DNA of 64,000 nt. Source: JANWYQ01 sp034432445 (lineage in GTDB: Bacteria > Chloroflexota > Anaerolineae > JAAEKA01). This document shows positions 1 through 9,400 of this stretch, in pieces. The notes under the pieces are model-generated. The model saw nothing but the letters and a program-made list of their open reading frames with translations, was not told the origin of the DNA and made no database searches. Every line of letters starts with the position of its first letter. Positions within the stretch are counted from its first letter, which is position 1. Where the stretch lies: positions 1 to 64,000 of the forward strand of contig DAOUBX010000124.1 in the NCBI GenBank assembly GCA_034432445.1. Direction: 5' to 3'. Both the position numbers and the translations under genes were made by a program.

Positions 1-88
1 TGAAAGCGCGGCGGGCACGGTCGGAGACCGGCCCGAGCGATTTTCAGGTTAGAATCCAAATGCCCGGCACCTATGGCTGAGTAGTTAC
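1..88 (-). repeat. Left-edge copy of an inverted-repeat element (truncated by the window)
   Basis: This stretch is the reverse complement of positions 58129-58216 with only two differences (positions 41 and 45), so 86 of 88 bases match. It ends in the sequence that forms the terminal inverted repeat of the 193-bp element at 58129-58321. The rest of the element probably lies to the left of the window. It is noncoding and sits just upstream of the CBM48 gene. Confidence 0.85.
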
Positions 89-107
89 TAACTATCACGG
101 GTAATCT

Positions 108-434
108 ATGATCGAGAAACAGTTCATCGAAACAGACGACGGTTTGGTGGCGCGGGTAACGTTCACGCTGCCCGATAGTATTTGGGCGGCGTCCATCTTT
201 CTGGTGGGAGACTTCAACCAATGGAACCGCACCTCACATCCGATGACACAGGATTCTACAGGCCGCTGGACCAGGACGGTGGATCTCGAGCCGGGGCATG
301 CCTATCAATTCCGCTATCTTGTTGACGGGGAGTGGATGAACGATAACCAAGCGGATGCCTACGCCTACAACCAATATGGCACCCACAACTTCATCGTGGT
401 GACCGACCCAAGCTTCAAACAGCATCCAGAATGA
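108..434 (+). CDS. Stand-alone CBM48 / isoamylase N-terminal (AMPK glycogen-binding) domain protein
   Basis: The 108-residue product is a single early-set beta-sandwich of the CBM48 family, which binds glycogen or starch in branching enzymes and in AMPK beta subunits. Typical motifs are visible: VGDFNQWN near residues 33-40, GRWTRTVDL in the middle, and YQFRYLVDGEW followed by the Asp/Asn-rich tail that closes the sheet. There is no catalytic domain, signal peptide or membrane segment, so it is presumably a cytoplasmic adaptor or glycogen-binding protein. The ATG follows a weak GGGTAA purine stretch. It lies 21 bp upstream of the ClpB-like gene, which suggests cotranscription. Family is confident; the partner and role are inference. 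Confidence 0.8.
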   Translation: MIEKQFIETDDGLVARVTFTLPDSIWAASIFLVGDFNQWNRTSHPMTQDSTGRWTRTVDLEPGHAYQFRYLVDGEWMNDNQADAYAYNQYGTHNFIVVTDPSFKQHPE

Positions 435-455
435 CCATAGAACGGGAATTCGACA

Positions 456-2669
456 GTGGGCACCTTGAATCCCGACCTGTTAGCGTCTGACGCGCGCCAA
501 GCGCTCAATGACGCCGCCAGCAGTCTGCTTGTGTACGGCAAGCGCGTGCTGACGCCGGAGCTAGTGCTGCTGGCGCTGCTGCGCAGCGCGCAGTATCCGG
601 CCTACCGCGTGCTGGCGCAGTTTGCTCAGGAGCGCGGCTTTGCCTTGAGCGAACTCGAACGCGGCGTCGAAGGACTGGCCAAGGCGCGCGAGGGACGCAG
701 CGCAGACTTCAACTTCGTGGCCGACGACGGCAAAGCGATCCCCCTCTCCGATGAGATGCTCGTGGTGCTGGACGAGGGGCGGGCGATTGCCCAGTCCATG
801 AACGAGATCTACATCGGCACGGTGCACGCCCTGGGCGCCATGTCGCAACGCGGGGTCAGCACGTCCGGCCTGCTGCAGCGCTACGGCATCACCCCCACGG
901 CCATGAGTGACAAGCTGGTCGATCAGGCTTTGGCGCAGCGCATCACGACTTTCGACTTGGTGGCCCAGGCCCGCGACGGTGAGCTGGCTCCTGTCTATTA
1001 CCGGCAAGACCTGCTGCGCGAGCTGCTGAACTTGCTCTCCCTGCGCGGCAACCGCCACATCATCTTGCAAGGCCCGGCCGGCGTGGGCAAGCGCTCCTTG
1101 GTGCACAGCCTGGCCCTGCTGATCGCCGAGGGCCAAGGGCCATCTGAACTAGCCAAACTGATCCAGATCAGCGAGACTGCCCTGTTGGACGACGCCGCCA
1201 AAGCCGTGCAAGCCGGCCTGCGCCAGGCCCAGGGCGGCATTCTGTTCTTGCCCAGCATCCACCGTTTCTTCGGTGGGGTCGTCCGCGCCGACTTCCCCAA
1301 GGCCACCCGAGACCTCCAGAAGGCGCTGCTCGACGGGGGCGCCGTGATCATCGGCACCACTGCCGAAGGTGATTTCAACGAGCGAATGGCAGGCGACGCC
1401 GCCGTGGGCGCCCATGTGCAGGTGCTGCGCGTGCCGCAGCCCGACGAGCGCGAGACGGCTGCCATCCTGAGCGTGCACAAGCCGCGGCTGGAGGCCGACT
1501 ACGGCTTGCAGATCGCTGATGCTAGCATCAAAGCCGCTGCCTCGCTGGCGCGGCGCTACCTCACGACCCAGCCTCTGCCTGCAGCAGCCGTCCAGCTTCT
1601 ACACCGTGCGGCGGCGCTGGTGCACATGGGCCAGCAAACCCACCTGGCCTTCCGGCCGGACGTAAGCAATGACGCCACAGTCGACGAAGAAGATGTGACG
1701 CTCGCAGTCAGCATGATGACCGGCATCCCGGCCAGCAAGCTGAGCGGCGACGAGCGCAGCCGCTACGCCGGCATGGTCGAACATCTCCACCAACGGATCA
1801 TCGGCCAGGAGGAGGCCGTGCTGGCCGTCAGCCGTGCCGTCAAGACGGCGCGTGTCGGCTTGAAGGACCCCAAGAGACCCATTGGCTCCTTCCTGTTCCT
1901 CGGGCCGACGGGCGTGGGCAAAACGGAGCTGGCCCGCGCCTTGGCCGACTTCTTGTTCGGCGACGAAGACGCCATGGTCACGCTCGACATGAGCGAGTAC
2001 CAGCAAGACCACACGGTCAACCGACTGATCGGCGCGCCGCCGGGCTATGTGGGCTACGAGGGCGGCGGCCAGCTCACCGAGCGCCTGCGCGCCCGGCCCT
2101 ACACGGTCGTCTTGTTCGACGAGGTCGAGAAGGCGCACCCGCGCGTGCTCGATGTGCTCTTGCAGATCATGGAAGAGGGCCGGCTGACCGACAGCCAAGG
2201 CCGCGTGGTGAGCTTCAGCGAGGCTGTCATTATCTTGACCAGCAACCTGGGCGCTGAGTTTCTGGAGACCACCGAGCTGTCCGATCAGATTCGCGAGCTG
2301 GTGATGCTGCGGGTGAAGCAGTTCTTCCGGCCGGAGTTCCTCAATCGCCTGGATGAGATCGTCATCTTCTTGCCGCTCAACAACGCACAGCTGGGACAAA
2401 TCCTGAAGCTGATGCTCCGGAAAGAGGATAAACTGCTGGCCGGCCGCGGCATGCGGCTGGAGGTGGACGATGCGGCCGAGGCGTGGATGTTAGCCCAGAA
2501 CGATCATCCCGAATGGGGCGCGCGGCCGCTGCGCCGTATCATCCAACGTTACCTGCGCGAGCCGCTAGCCGATTACCTGTTGCGCCATGACCCGCCGCCC
2601 GGCACGGTAGTGCGCGTTACGGTGGGGACGGCGGGGCTGGCCTTCGAGGTTAGTGAAGAGAAGCGATGA
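456..2669 (+). CDS. ClpB/ClpC-like AAA+ unfoldase with a degenerate first ATPase module
   Basis: A 737-residue Hsp100-type protein starting at GTG. An N-terminal Clp_N-like helical region (about 1-150) precedes a first AAA module with Walker A GPAGVGKRS near 205. Its Walker B region reads ILFLPSIH where functional proteins have two acidic residues (as in ILFIDEIH), so this module probably does not hydrolyse ATP. The second module is canonical: GPTGVGKT near 485, VVLFDEVEKAH near 553, sensor-1 TSNLGA, arginine finger FLNRLDE and sensor-2 GARPLRR. No ClpP-docking LGF-type loop is obvious, so it looks like a disaggregase rather than a protease partner. It is somewhat shorter than ClpB (about 850) and the coiled-coil middle domain appears absent or reduced. 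Its stop overlaps the MFS start (ATGA). Confidence 0.88.
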   Translation: MGTLNPDLLASDARQALNDAASSLLVYGKRVLTPELVLLALLRSAQYPAYRVLAQFAQERGFALSELERGVEGLAKAREGRSADFNFVADDGKAIPLSDEMLVVLDEGRAIAQSMNEIYIGTVHALGAMSQRGVSTSGLLQRYGITPTAMSDKLVDQALAQRITTFDLVAQARDGELAPVYYRQDLLRELLNLLSLRGNRHIILQGPAGVGKRSLVHSLALLIAEGQGPSELAKLIQISETALLDDAAKAVQAGLRQAQGGILFLPSIHRFFGGVVRADFPKATRDLQKALLDGGAVIIGTTAEGDFNERMAGDAAVGAHVQVLRVPQPDERETAAILSVHKPRLEADYGLQIADASIKAAASLARRYLTTQPLPAAAVQLLHRAAALVHMGQQTHLAFRPDVSNDATVDEEDVTLAVSMMTGIPASKLSGDERSRYAGMVEHLHQRIIGQEEAVLAVSRAVKTARVGLKDPKRPIGSFLFLGPTGVGKTELARALADFLFGDEDAMVTLDMSEYQQDHTVNRLIGAPPGYVGYEGGGQLTERLRARPYTVVLFDEVEKAHPRVLDVLLQIMEEGRLTDSQGRVVSFSEAVIILTSNLGAEFLETTELSDQIRELVMLRVKQFFRPEFLNRLDEIVIFLPLNNAQLGQILKLMLRKEDKLLAGRGMRLEVDDAAEAWMLAQNDHPEWGARPLRRIIQRYLREPLADYLLRHDPPPGTVVRVTVGTAGLAFEVSEEKR

Positions 2670-3913
2670 AGCTTGCTACCACGTTCAATCGCACAACGGT
2701 GAGCGTGCAGCGCACTTTTGCTGCGCTGCATTCACGCAACTACCGATTGTGGTTCACCGGCCAGCTCATTTCGCTGGCCGGCTCCTGGATGCAAACCACC
2801 GCCCAAGGCTTTCTGGTCTACGAGCTGACCAAGTCGCCGGCTTTTCTGGGCTACGTGGGGTTTGCCTCCGGTTTGCCCACCTGGGTCTTCACGCTGTACG
2901 GCGGCGTGATTGCCGACCGCATGTCCCGCCGCTCGCTGATGCTCATCACCCAGGGCAGCATGATGCTGTTGGCGTTCCTGCTGGCGGGCCTGGTGTTCAC
3001 CGAGAGCGTCCAACCCTGGCACATCTTGCTCATTGCGGCGGGCGTGGGCGTAGCCAACGCCTTCGACGCGCCGGCGCGGTTGGCCTTCGTCGTCGACCTG
3101 GTGGATCGCAAGGACCTGACTAACGCTATTGCCCTGAACGCCACTATGTTCAACCTGGCAACGATCGTGGGCCCGGCGCTGGCAGGTGTGGTCTACGCGG
3201 CCGTGGGACCGGCGTGGTGTTTTACGATCAACGGTCTGACGTTCATCGCAGTGATTGCCGCGCTGCTGCTGATGCGCTTGCCGCCCTATGTGGCCAAGCC
3301 ACGGCGCGAGTCGACCCTCCAACAGCTCCAGCATGGCCTGCGCTACACGGCAGCCGAACCGGTGATCCGCACGCTGGTGATCAACATCGGCGTGCTTAGC
3401 CTGTTCGGTCTCAGCCTGCTGACCTTGCTGCCGGCCTGGTCGGTGAACGTGTTGGGCGGCGACGTGCGCACCAACGGCATGCTGCTGGCGTTTCGTGGGA
3501 TCGGTGCGCTGTCCGGCGCGTTGATGATTGCCTATCTGGGGCAGCGCGTCGTGCGCGGCAAGCTGTGGACGGTCGGTACACTGGTGCTGCCGTTGGCGCT
3601 GGCCATCTTTGCCACGTCGCGGGTCTTGCCGGTGTCCCTGCTGACGCTCATCCCCATCGGTTGGGGCTTGATCGTGGTCGCCAACATCTCCAACGCACTG
3701 ATCCAGACCACGGTCCCCGACGAGCTGCGCGGCCGGGTGCTGAGCATCTACACGATGGTCTTCTTCGGCGCCATGCCCTTTGGTTCACTGCTGATCGGCC
3801 AGCTGGCAAACCGCTTCGACGAACCAACAGCGATTCTGATCAACGTGGTGGTGCTGGCCACGTCGGCCGGCCTCATCTGGTGGCGGCTGCCGTTCATGCG
3901 TCGTTTGGCGTAG
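2666..3913 (+). CDS. MFS transporter, MFS_3 / EntS-like family
   Basis: A 415-residue inner-membrane major facilitator with about 12 predicted helices. The N-terminal part contains the family's loop 2-3 motif as GGVIADRMSRR near residues 72-82, and the first helices carry the WFTGQLIS and SLAGSWMQTTA sequences typical of MFS_3 (enterobactin exporter / transmembrane secretion effector group). The start ATG overlaps the preceding stop by four bases, so translation is probably coupled to the Clp gene. The substrate cannot be read from the sequence; relatives export siderophores and drugs. Confidence 0.87.
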   Translation: MKLATTFNRTTVSVQRTFAALHSRNYRLWFTGQLISLAGSWMQTTAQGFLVYELTKSPAFLGYVGFASGLPTWVFTLYGGVIADRMSRRSLMLITQGSMMLLAFLLAGLVFTESVQPWHILLIAAGVGVANAFDAPARLAFVVDLVDRKDLTNAIALNATMFNLATIVGPALAGVVYAAVGPAWCFTINGLTFIAVIAALLLMRLPPYVAKPRRESTLQQLQHGLRYTAAEPVIRTLVINIGVLSLFGLSLLTLLPAWSVNVLGGDVRTNGMLLAFRGIGALSGALMIAYLGQRVVRGKLWTVGTLVLPLALAIFATSRVLPVSLLTLIPIGWGLIVVANISNALIQTTVPDELRGRVLSIYTMVFFGAMPFGSLLIGQLANRFDEPTAILINVVVLATSAGLIWWRLPFMRRLA

Positions 3914-3961
3914 ATTCTCTCTCACTTCTGAACACGACTACCACCTTTGCGGAGCCTACTC

Positions 3962-5452
3962 ATGCCTGACGCTTCACAAGCAACCAACGACACCAAACCC
4001 ATGCCGCAAGACAACCTCGTCATCACCCACCACACCACGACCATCAACGGCCAGATCATCGCCTACACGGCCACCGCGGGCACGATCGTGCTCAAGGAGG
4101 AGGCGGAGAAGAAGGGCGAAGAAGAGGGCGCGTCGGAGGGCGAGAAGCCCAAGGCGTCGGTCTTCTTCGTCGCCTACACGCGCGACGACGTAGCCGACCC
4201 CACAAGCCGGCCGTTGACGTTTTCCTTCAACGGCGGCCCTGGTTCGTCCTCGGTCTGGCTGCACTTGGGGTTGCTCGGGCCCAAGCGCGTGCGGCTGGAC
4301 GATGACGGCTTCGCCCTGCCGCCGCCCTACCGGCTGGTGGACAACGAGGCCTCGCTGCTAGACGTGACCGATCTCGTGTTCATCGATCCGGTGAGCACCG
4401 GCTTCAGCCGACCTGTGCCGGGCGAGAAGGCCAAGGAGTTCCACGGCTTCACCAAGGACATCGAGTCGGTGGGGGACTTCATCCGGCTCTACACCACCCG
4501 CTACCGGCGCTGGCTTTCGCCCAAGTTCCTGATCGGGGAGAGCTACGGCACTACGCGCGCTGCGGGCCTGTCCGGTTACCTGCAGGAGCGCCATGGCCTG
4601 TGGCTGAACGGCATCATGCTCGTGTCGAGCATTCTCAACTTCCAGACGGCCGACTTCAACCCTGGCAACGACCTGCCCTACATCCTCTTTTTGCCCACCT
4701 ATGCGGCTACGGCGTGGTATCACCGCCGCCTGCCGACCGACCTGCAAGCGCAGCCGCTGCGCAGCGTTCTGGACCAGGTTGAGGCCTTTGCGTTAGGCGA
4801 CTACGCCCTGGCGTTGCTGCAAGGATCGGCCCTAGCAGCCGAGCAGCGCGCCGCCATTGCCCAACGGCTGGCCCGCTTTGCCGGTTTGACGCAGGATTAT
4901 GTCGAACGCAGCGACCTGCGTATCGAGATCTTCCGCTTCGTCAAGGAGCTGCTGCGCGAGCAACGCCGCACGGTGGGCCGGCTGGACAGCCGCTACACCG
5001 GGGTCGATCGTGACGCCGTCGGCGAACACGCCGAGTACGACCCCAGCTACGCCGCAATCCAGGGCGCGTACACGGCCTGCTTCAACGACCACGTGCGCGG
5101 CGATCTGCAATTCGAGAGTGACCTGCCCTACGAGATCCTCAAGGGACTTTACCAAAGCTGGAGCTACAAAGAGTTCGAGAACCAGTACGTGAACGTGGCC
5201 GAGACGCTGCGCAAGGCCATGAGCATGAACCCGTATCTCAAGGTGCACATCGCCAACGGCTACTACGACCTGGCCACGCCGTACTACGCCACCGACTACA
5301 CCATAAGCCACCTGGGCCTAGACCCAACCCTGGCCGAGAACGTCAGCACGAGCTATTATGAAGCCGGGCACATGATGTATGTGCACAAGCCGTCGTTGCT
5401 GAAGCTCAAGAGCGAGCTAGCCGCGTTCATCGCTGCAGCAACGCCAGACTGA
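3962..5452 (+). CDS. Serine carboxypeptidase family S10
   Basis: A 496-residue peptidase that should remove C-terminal residues from peptides. The oxyanion region FSFNGGPGSSSVW (near 85-97), the nucleophile motif IGESYGTTRA (near 180), the aspartate in NGYYDLATP (near 430) and the histidine in YEAGHMMYVH (near 465) make up the S10 catalytic set. A Lys/Glu-rich stretch near residues 42-60 is variable. A TTG lies 15 bases upstream in frame, but the ATG at 3962 has GGAG seven bases before it and is preferred. No clear signal peptide is present, which is unusual for a family that is often secreted. Confidence 0.9.
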   Translation: MPDASQATNDTKPMPQDNLVITHHTTTINGQIIAYTATAGTIVLKEEAEKKGEEEGASEGEKPKASVFFVAYTRDDVADPTSRPLTFSFNGGPGSSSVWLHLGLLGPKRVRLDDDGFALPPPYRLVDNEASLLDVTDLVFIDPVSTGFSRPVPGEKAKEFHGFTKDIESVGDFIRLYTTRYRRWLSPKFLIGESYGTTRAAGLSGYLQERHGLWLNGIMLVSSILNFQTADFNPGNDLPYILFLPTYAATAWYHRRLPTDLQAQPLRSVLDQVEAFALGDYALALLQGSALAAEQRAAIAQRLARFAGLTQDYVERSDLRIEIFRFVKELLREQRRTVGRLDSRYTGVDRDAVGEHAEYDPSYAAIQGAYTACFNDHVRGDLQFESDLPYEILKGLYQSWSYKEFENQYVNVAETLRKAMSMNPYLKVHIANGYYDLATPYYATDYTISHLGLDPTLAENVSTSYYEAGHMMYVHKPSLLKLKSELAAFIAAATPD

Positions 5453-5490
5453 TCCCCCCTTCCTTGACCTTCACCCTGGGGGAGGAAATC

Positions 5491-5504
5491 GGGGGCGCGC
5501 CCCC
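5491..5504. terminator. GC palindrome between convergent genes
   Basis: A perfect 14-base palindrome of five Gs, CGCG and five Cs lies between the converging S10 and P450 genes. It could end transcription from either side, but there is no clear T-run, so this is tentative. Confidence 0.3.
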
Positions 5505-5538
5505 TCGCCCTCTGAGAGAGGCCGGAGTGAGGGCACGC

Positions 5539-6891
5539 CTACCGGCGTTCTACTTTGAGCCGCAGCCCCCCGCGGGGACGTAGGGTGAGCAATGCTTGTA
5601 GCTCGAGCTCGGGTCGCGGCACGTCCACGAAACGAAAACGCTGCACCATCATGGGCAGGATGAGCTGTCCCTCGAACATAGCCAGGTGGGCACCCACGCA
5701 GACGTGCGGGCCGCCGCCAAAGGGGAAATAGGCGTGCGAGGGATAGCGCTTGCGCCAGTCGCCTGCAAAACGACCGGGGTCGAAGACCAGGGGATCGGGA
5801 TAGATGCGCGGATCACGGTGCACCACCCACATGGGGATGAGCAGCACGCTGCCGGCCGGCAGTGTCACGCCGTCCAGTGCGATGTCCTCCTTCACCTTGC
5901 GCACCATCATCGACCAGGCGGGAGGGAAACAGCGCATCGACTCGTAGATCACCTGCTCGGTGTAGGGCATGGACTTCAGGTCCTCGATGGCCGGGGGACG
6001 ATCGCCGAGAACGGTGGTCACCTCTGCGTGCAGGCGCTCCTGGATGGCCGGATGCTGAGCTAGCAGATAAAGCGTCCACATCAGCATCAGCGCTGTGGTC
6101 TCGTGCCCTGCGCCGAAGAGGGTCTTCAGCTCATAGCAAATCTCCTCGTCGGTCAGGGTGGCGCCTGTCTCCTCGTCCCGCGCGGCAATCAGGTCGGAAA
6201 GAATGTCGCCGTAGTCCTTGCCCTCGGCGCGACGCTGGCGAATGAAGGGCATGATGAAGCCCTCGATGGTGCGCGTGGCCTGGCGGATGCGCAGGTTGTC
6301 CCGCGTGGGCGCCCACAACGGCGCCTGCTGGAAGGCCGTCGTGCGCGCCGTAAGCACCTCGAACACGTCGGTAAGCGCCTGGTTCAGGTCGGCTGCGTCA
6401 CGCTCGATGTCCTCCAGGCTGAAGATGATGTCGGCGATGATGCCCATGGTGGTGCGCATCATCTCGAACATCATCTCGTAGGTCTGGCCGTCTTGCCAGC
6501 GGTCGAGCAGGCGCTCGGTGTGCCGGATGATGATGGCGTGATAGCGCTTGACCGTTTGCGCATGGAAGGCGGGATTGAGCAGCCGACGGTGGCGCTTCCA
6601 CTGGTCGCCTTCCAACGTCAACGTGGAGTGCCCTACGGCGTTGGCCCAGGTGTCGGTCTGGCGCTGCCACTTCTCGATCTTACCGGCCTGCTTGACCACG
6701 ATCTCGTGCACGTAGGCCGGGCTGTTGATCAGATAGAAGTGGAAGGCAGCCATGCGAAAATAGGCGATGTCACCGTAGTCGTGGGCTGCTTGGGTCAGGA
6801 AGCCCAGGGTGTCGCGCTGGAAGTTGATCAGGTTGCCGAGGCCATAGATGCCGCCCCGCGGGCCGGCCGGCCTTTGCACTGCGTTTGCCAT
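5539..6891 (-). CDS. Cytochrome P450
   Basis: A 450-residue soluble heme-thiolate monooxygenase of the CypX type. The oxygen-binding I-helix is AGHETTALML near 261, the ExxR pair is ESMR near 315, and the heme loop FPFGGGPHVCVGAH places the axial cysteine near 398. The N-terminus lacks a membrane anchor. The ATG at 6891 follows AGGAGA at good spacing; an upstream in-frame ATG at 6936 has no such site. The gene is monocistronic in appearance and converges with S10. No ferredoxin or reductase partner is adjacent, and the substrate is unknown. Confidence 0.92.
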   Translation of the reverse strand: MANAVQRPAGPRGGIYGLGNLINFQRDTLGFLTQAAHDYGDIAYFRMAAFHFYLINSPAYVHEIVVKQAGKIEKWQRQTDTWANAVGHSTLTLEGDQWKRHRRLLNPAFHAQTVKRYHAIIIRHTERLLDRWQDGQTYEMMFEMMRTTMGIIADIIFSLEDIERDAADLNQALTDVFEVLTARTTAFQQAPLWAPTRDNLRIRQATRTIEGFIMPFIRQRRAEGKDYGDILSDLIAARDEETGATLTDEEICYELKTLFGAGHETTALMLMWTLYLLAQHPAIQERLHAEVTTVLGDRPPAIEDLKSMPYTEQVIYESMRCFPPAWSMMVRKVKEDIALDGVTLPAGSVLLIPMWVVHRDPRIYPDPLVFDPGRFAGDWRKRYPSHAYFPFGGGPHVCVGAHLAMFEGQLILPMMVQRFRFVDVPRPELELQALLTLRPRGGLRLKVERR

Positions 6892-7030
6892 GGATCGAGT
6901 CTCTCCTAGGTTCAATGCTGATTGCCAGCATAACATGGGAACGGTCTGTGCTCAGTGAGACTGCCCCCGAACAGCGGTCATCAAAGTGGCGGATGCAATG
7001 ACTGCGCACAGACCGGCTCAGGCGCGACTC

Positions 7031-7933
7031 TTACCCTAGTAGATCCGCTGCGGCGGCGTTGGCCTCTACTTGCGCCACCGACTTGCAGCCTGGAATGACC
7101 GCCGTCACCGCCGGATGGCGCAGACACCAAGCCAGCGCCCACGCCGCCATGGGCACGTCCGGGGGAACTTCGTTGCGGCGGATTTCCTCGACCAGGCGCA
7201 GTTGCTGTTGAATGTGCTCGTCGCTCCAACTGGCACGCACATCGTCCGGCGCGATGAAATGGTCGCCCGGTCGATATTTGCCGCTGAGCAGGCCGCTGGC
7301 CAGCGGCACACGCGCCAGCACCCCAATGTCCTGTGCTTGGCTGTGCGGAAACACCTGCTGCTCCGGCCGTCGATCCAGGCGATTGTAGACCACCTGCAGC
7401 ACACTGGCGCCCACGGCCGCGGCGCGCTGCGCCTGGTAGCCGGCGTCGATGGCCGAGCTGATGGAGATGCCCAGGTGACGCACCTTGCCCGCCTGCACCT
7501 GCTTGCTCAGCATCGTCCACAAGGCGTCGTTGTCGAACACCTCGTCACTGCCGGAGTGGAACTGATAGAGGTCGATCACGTCGGTCTGCAATGCCCGCAG
7601 CGAGTCCTCGAGCTGCTGCTGCACATCCTCCACCGACCAGCGCTGCTCGCGCTGCAGGTGGCCGGTGAAGCGATGGCCGAACTTGGTGGCGATGATCCAC
7701 CGGTCGCGCTGCCCGCTGCGCCGCAGCGCTTCACCCACCAGGACTTCGGACAGGTGATCGCCATAGCACTCGGCGGTGTCGATCAGGTTGATGCCCAGCT
7801 CAGCGGCGCGACCCAGGATGCTGTCGGCCGTGGCTTGGTCGAACGCCTGGCCCCATTCACCACCGAACTGCCACGTGCCAACGCCAACCACGGAAACCTG
7901 CAGGCCGGTCCTGCCCAAACGACGATAGTGCAT
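7031..7933 (-). CDS. Aldo/keto reductase
   Basis: A 300-residue NADPH-dependent oxidoreductase with a TIM barrel. The catalytic residues are visible: Asp and Tyr in DTAECYGDHLSE near 53-64, Lys in IIATKFGH near 90, and His in IDLYQFHSG near 127. The C-terminal cofactor region has VIPGCKSVAQVEAN, typical of the COG0667 group. The ATG at 7933 is preceded by GAAGGAGAG; an earlier in-frame ATG adds seven residues that do not fit the family. The gene is 102 bp downstream of the M20 peptidase start region on the same strand and may be cotranscribed with it. Confidence 0.9.
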   Translation of the reverse strand: MHYRRLGRTGLQVSVVGVGTWQFGGEWGQAFDQATADSILGRAAELGINLIDTAECYGDHLSEVLVGEALRRSGQRDRWIIATKFGHRFTGHLQREQRWSVEDVQQQLEDSLRALQTDVIDLYQFHSGSDEVFDNDALWTMLSKQVQAGKVRHLGISISSAIDAGYQAQRAAAVGASVLQVVYNRLDRRPEQQVFPHSQAQDIGVLARVPLASGLLSGKYRPGDHFIAPDDVRASWSDEHIQQQLRLVEEIRRNEVPPDVPMAAWALAWCLRHPAVTAVIPGCKSVAQVEANAAAADLLG

Positions 7934-8035
7934 GCTGATCTCTCCTTCTGGCAATTTCGGGCACCAGGCGGCTGTGGCGTCAAACCTGTCAGCGTGTCGG
8001 CCACAAGCGCCGGCGCCCGCACGGTACGATTGGTC

Positions 8036-9400
8036 TTAAGCGGCAGCGAAGCGCTGCAACAGCCGGCCGACGAACTTGACGCTGTCCACGAAGTCGGCTA
8101 CGCGGATGCTCTCGTCTGGCGCGTGGGCGCGGCCGCCGTACCACCCGGCACCGGCCGACGCCACCTCGATACCATAGGCCTGGCACAGCTCGTACATCGG
8201 CCCGCTGCCGGCCGACGTAGGATACACCAGAGGTGGCAGGCCGTGCACCTCCTGCAGAGCATCGACCACAGCGCGAGCAATCAAGGCGTCGGGAGAGGTG
8301 CGCGCCGGCACAAGGCCGTCTTGTAGATCCACGATCTCGACATCGTCAAAGCCGCGACGGCTCAGGTGGTCACGTAACAGCCGCAGGGCGAGCGACGGCG
8401 TCAGATCGGGCACCAGGCGAATGTCCAGCTTGGCCATGGCCTGCGCCGGGATCACGGTCTTGGAGCCGGGGCCGGTGTAGCCGCTCAGCAGGCCGTTGAT
8501 CGTCACGGTCGGCTCGAACAGCAGGCGGTGCAGCGCGGCCGGGCCGCTGAGGCCGCCCAGGAAATCGCGCTTGAGGCCATAGGTGCGCCGCATCTCTTCG
8601 CCGTCCCACGGCAACTCGGCCAGCAGCGCCCGTTCCGACGGAGACGGCGGCCGCACATAATCCATCAAACCGTCGATCAGCACTTGGCCATCGGCGGTGC
8701 GCAACGTGTTCAACGCCTCGACCAGCCGCCAGGCGGCGTTGGGCAGGATGCCGCCGTTGCCGGAATGCGCGTCGGTGTCGGCCGTGCGCACCCGCAGCTC
8801 CACGGACAGGATACCCTTGACGCCCAGGTGAACTACCGGCCGGCCCTGGCTGTCCTTGTAACCGAACTCCCACAGACAGCCATCTACGCCCTGCAGCAGG
8901 TCGGCGCGCTCAGCCGCGAAGCTGGCCAGGTGCAGGCTGCCCACCTCTTCTTCCCCCTCGATGATGTAAAGCAACCGCAGCGGCAGGGGACCGTTGACTT
9001 CCTGATAGGCGCGGATGGCCCACAAGCGTGAGACCAGGTCGCCCTTGTTGTCGGCAGCGCCGCGCGCGAAGAGCTTGCCGTCGCGCAGGGTGGGCTCGAA
9101 GGGAGGCGAGGTCCACTCGGCCAGCGGGTCGGGCGGCTGCACGTCATAGTGGTTGTAGATCATGAGCTGCCGTCGCCCGGCACCGCCGCGGCCGATGACA
9201 ACGGCCGGGCCGTTCTTTTGTGGCGCGACCTCGGTCACCAGGCCGGCCGCCTGGCACAGCGCCAGCACCTTCTGCCGGGCCTCCTCCATGGCCGGGCCGT
9301 TCTCGGCCGACACGCTGGGGATACGGCACAGCGCCATTAGGTCGTTCAGCATCGCTGAAGCGTGCTGGTCAACAAAGGCATCGAATTGTTGCCAATTCAT
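8036..9400 (-). CDS. M20 family metallopeptidase (dipeptidase / carboxypeptidase-like)
   Basis: A 454-residue zinc peptidase. Metal-binding signatures appear in order: NHYDVQPPDP near 80, RGAADNKGDLVSR near 112 (bridging Asp), the catalytic pair in IIEGEEEVGS near 145, and the late histidine in GGRAHAPDESI near 428. The dimerisation lid contains RTADTDAHSGNGG. The length matches the CNDP-like dipeptidase group. The start codon follows GCGAGGAA. It is cytoplasmic by sequence and probably recycles peptides, consistent with the S10 and M24 peptidases in the window. Confidence 0.9.
   Translation of the reverse strand: MNWQQFDAFVDQHASAMLNDLMALCRIPSVSAENGPAMEEARQKVLALCQAAGLVTEVAPQKNGPAVVIGRGGAGRRQLMIYNHYDVQPPDPLAEWTSPPFEPTLRDGKLFARGAADNKGDLVSRLWAIRAYQEVNGPLPLRLLYIIEGEEEVGSLHLASFAAERADLLQGVDGCLWEFGYKDSQGRPVVHLGVKGILSVELRVRTADTDAHSGNGGILPNAAWRLVEALNTLRTADGQVLIDGLMDYVRPPSPSERALLAELPWDGEEMRRTYGLKRDFLGGLSGPAALHRLLFEPTVTINGLLSGYTGPGSKTVIPAQAMAKLDIRLVPDLTPSLALRLLRDHLSRRGFDDVEIVDLQDGLVPARTSPDALIARAVVDALQEVHGLPPLVYPTSAGSGPMYELCQAYGIEVASAGAGWYGGRAHAPDESIRVADFVDSVKFVGRLLQRFAAA

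Noticed and set aside
7934..8035. Remnant gene between the aldo/keto reductase and M20 peptidase
   Set aside because: The 102 bases show no conserved residues in any frame and carry only the ribosome-binding site.
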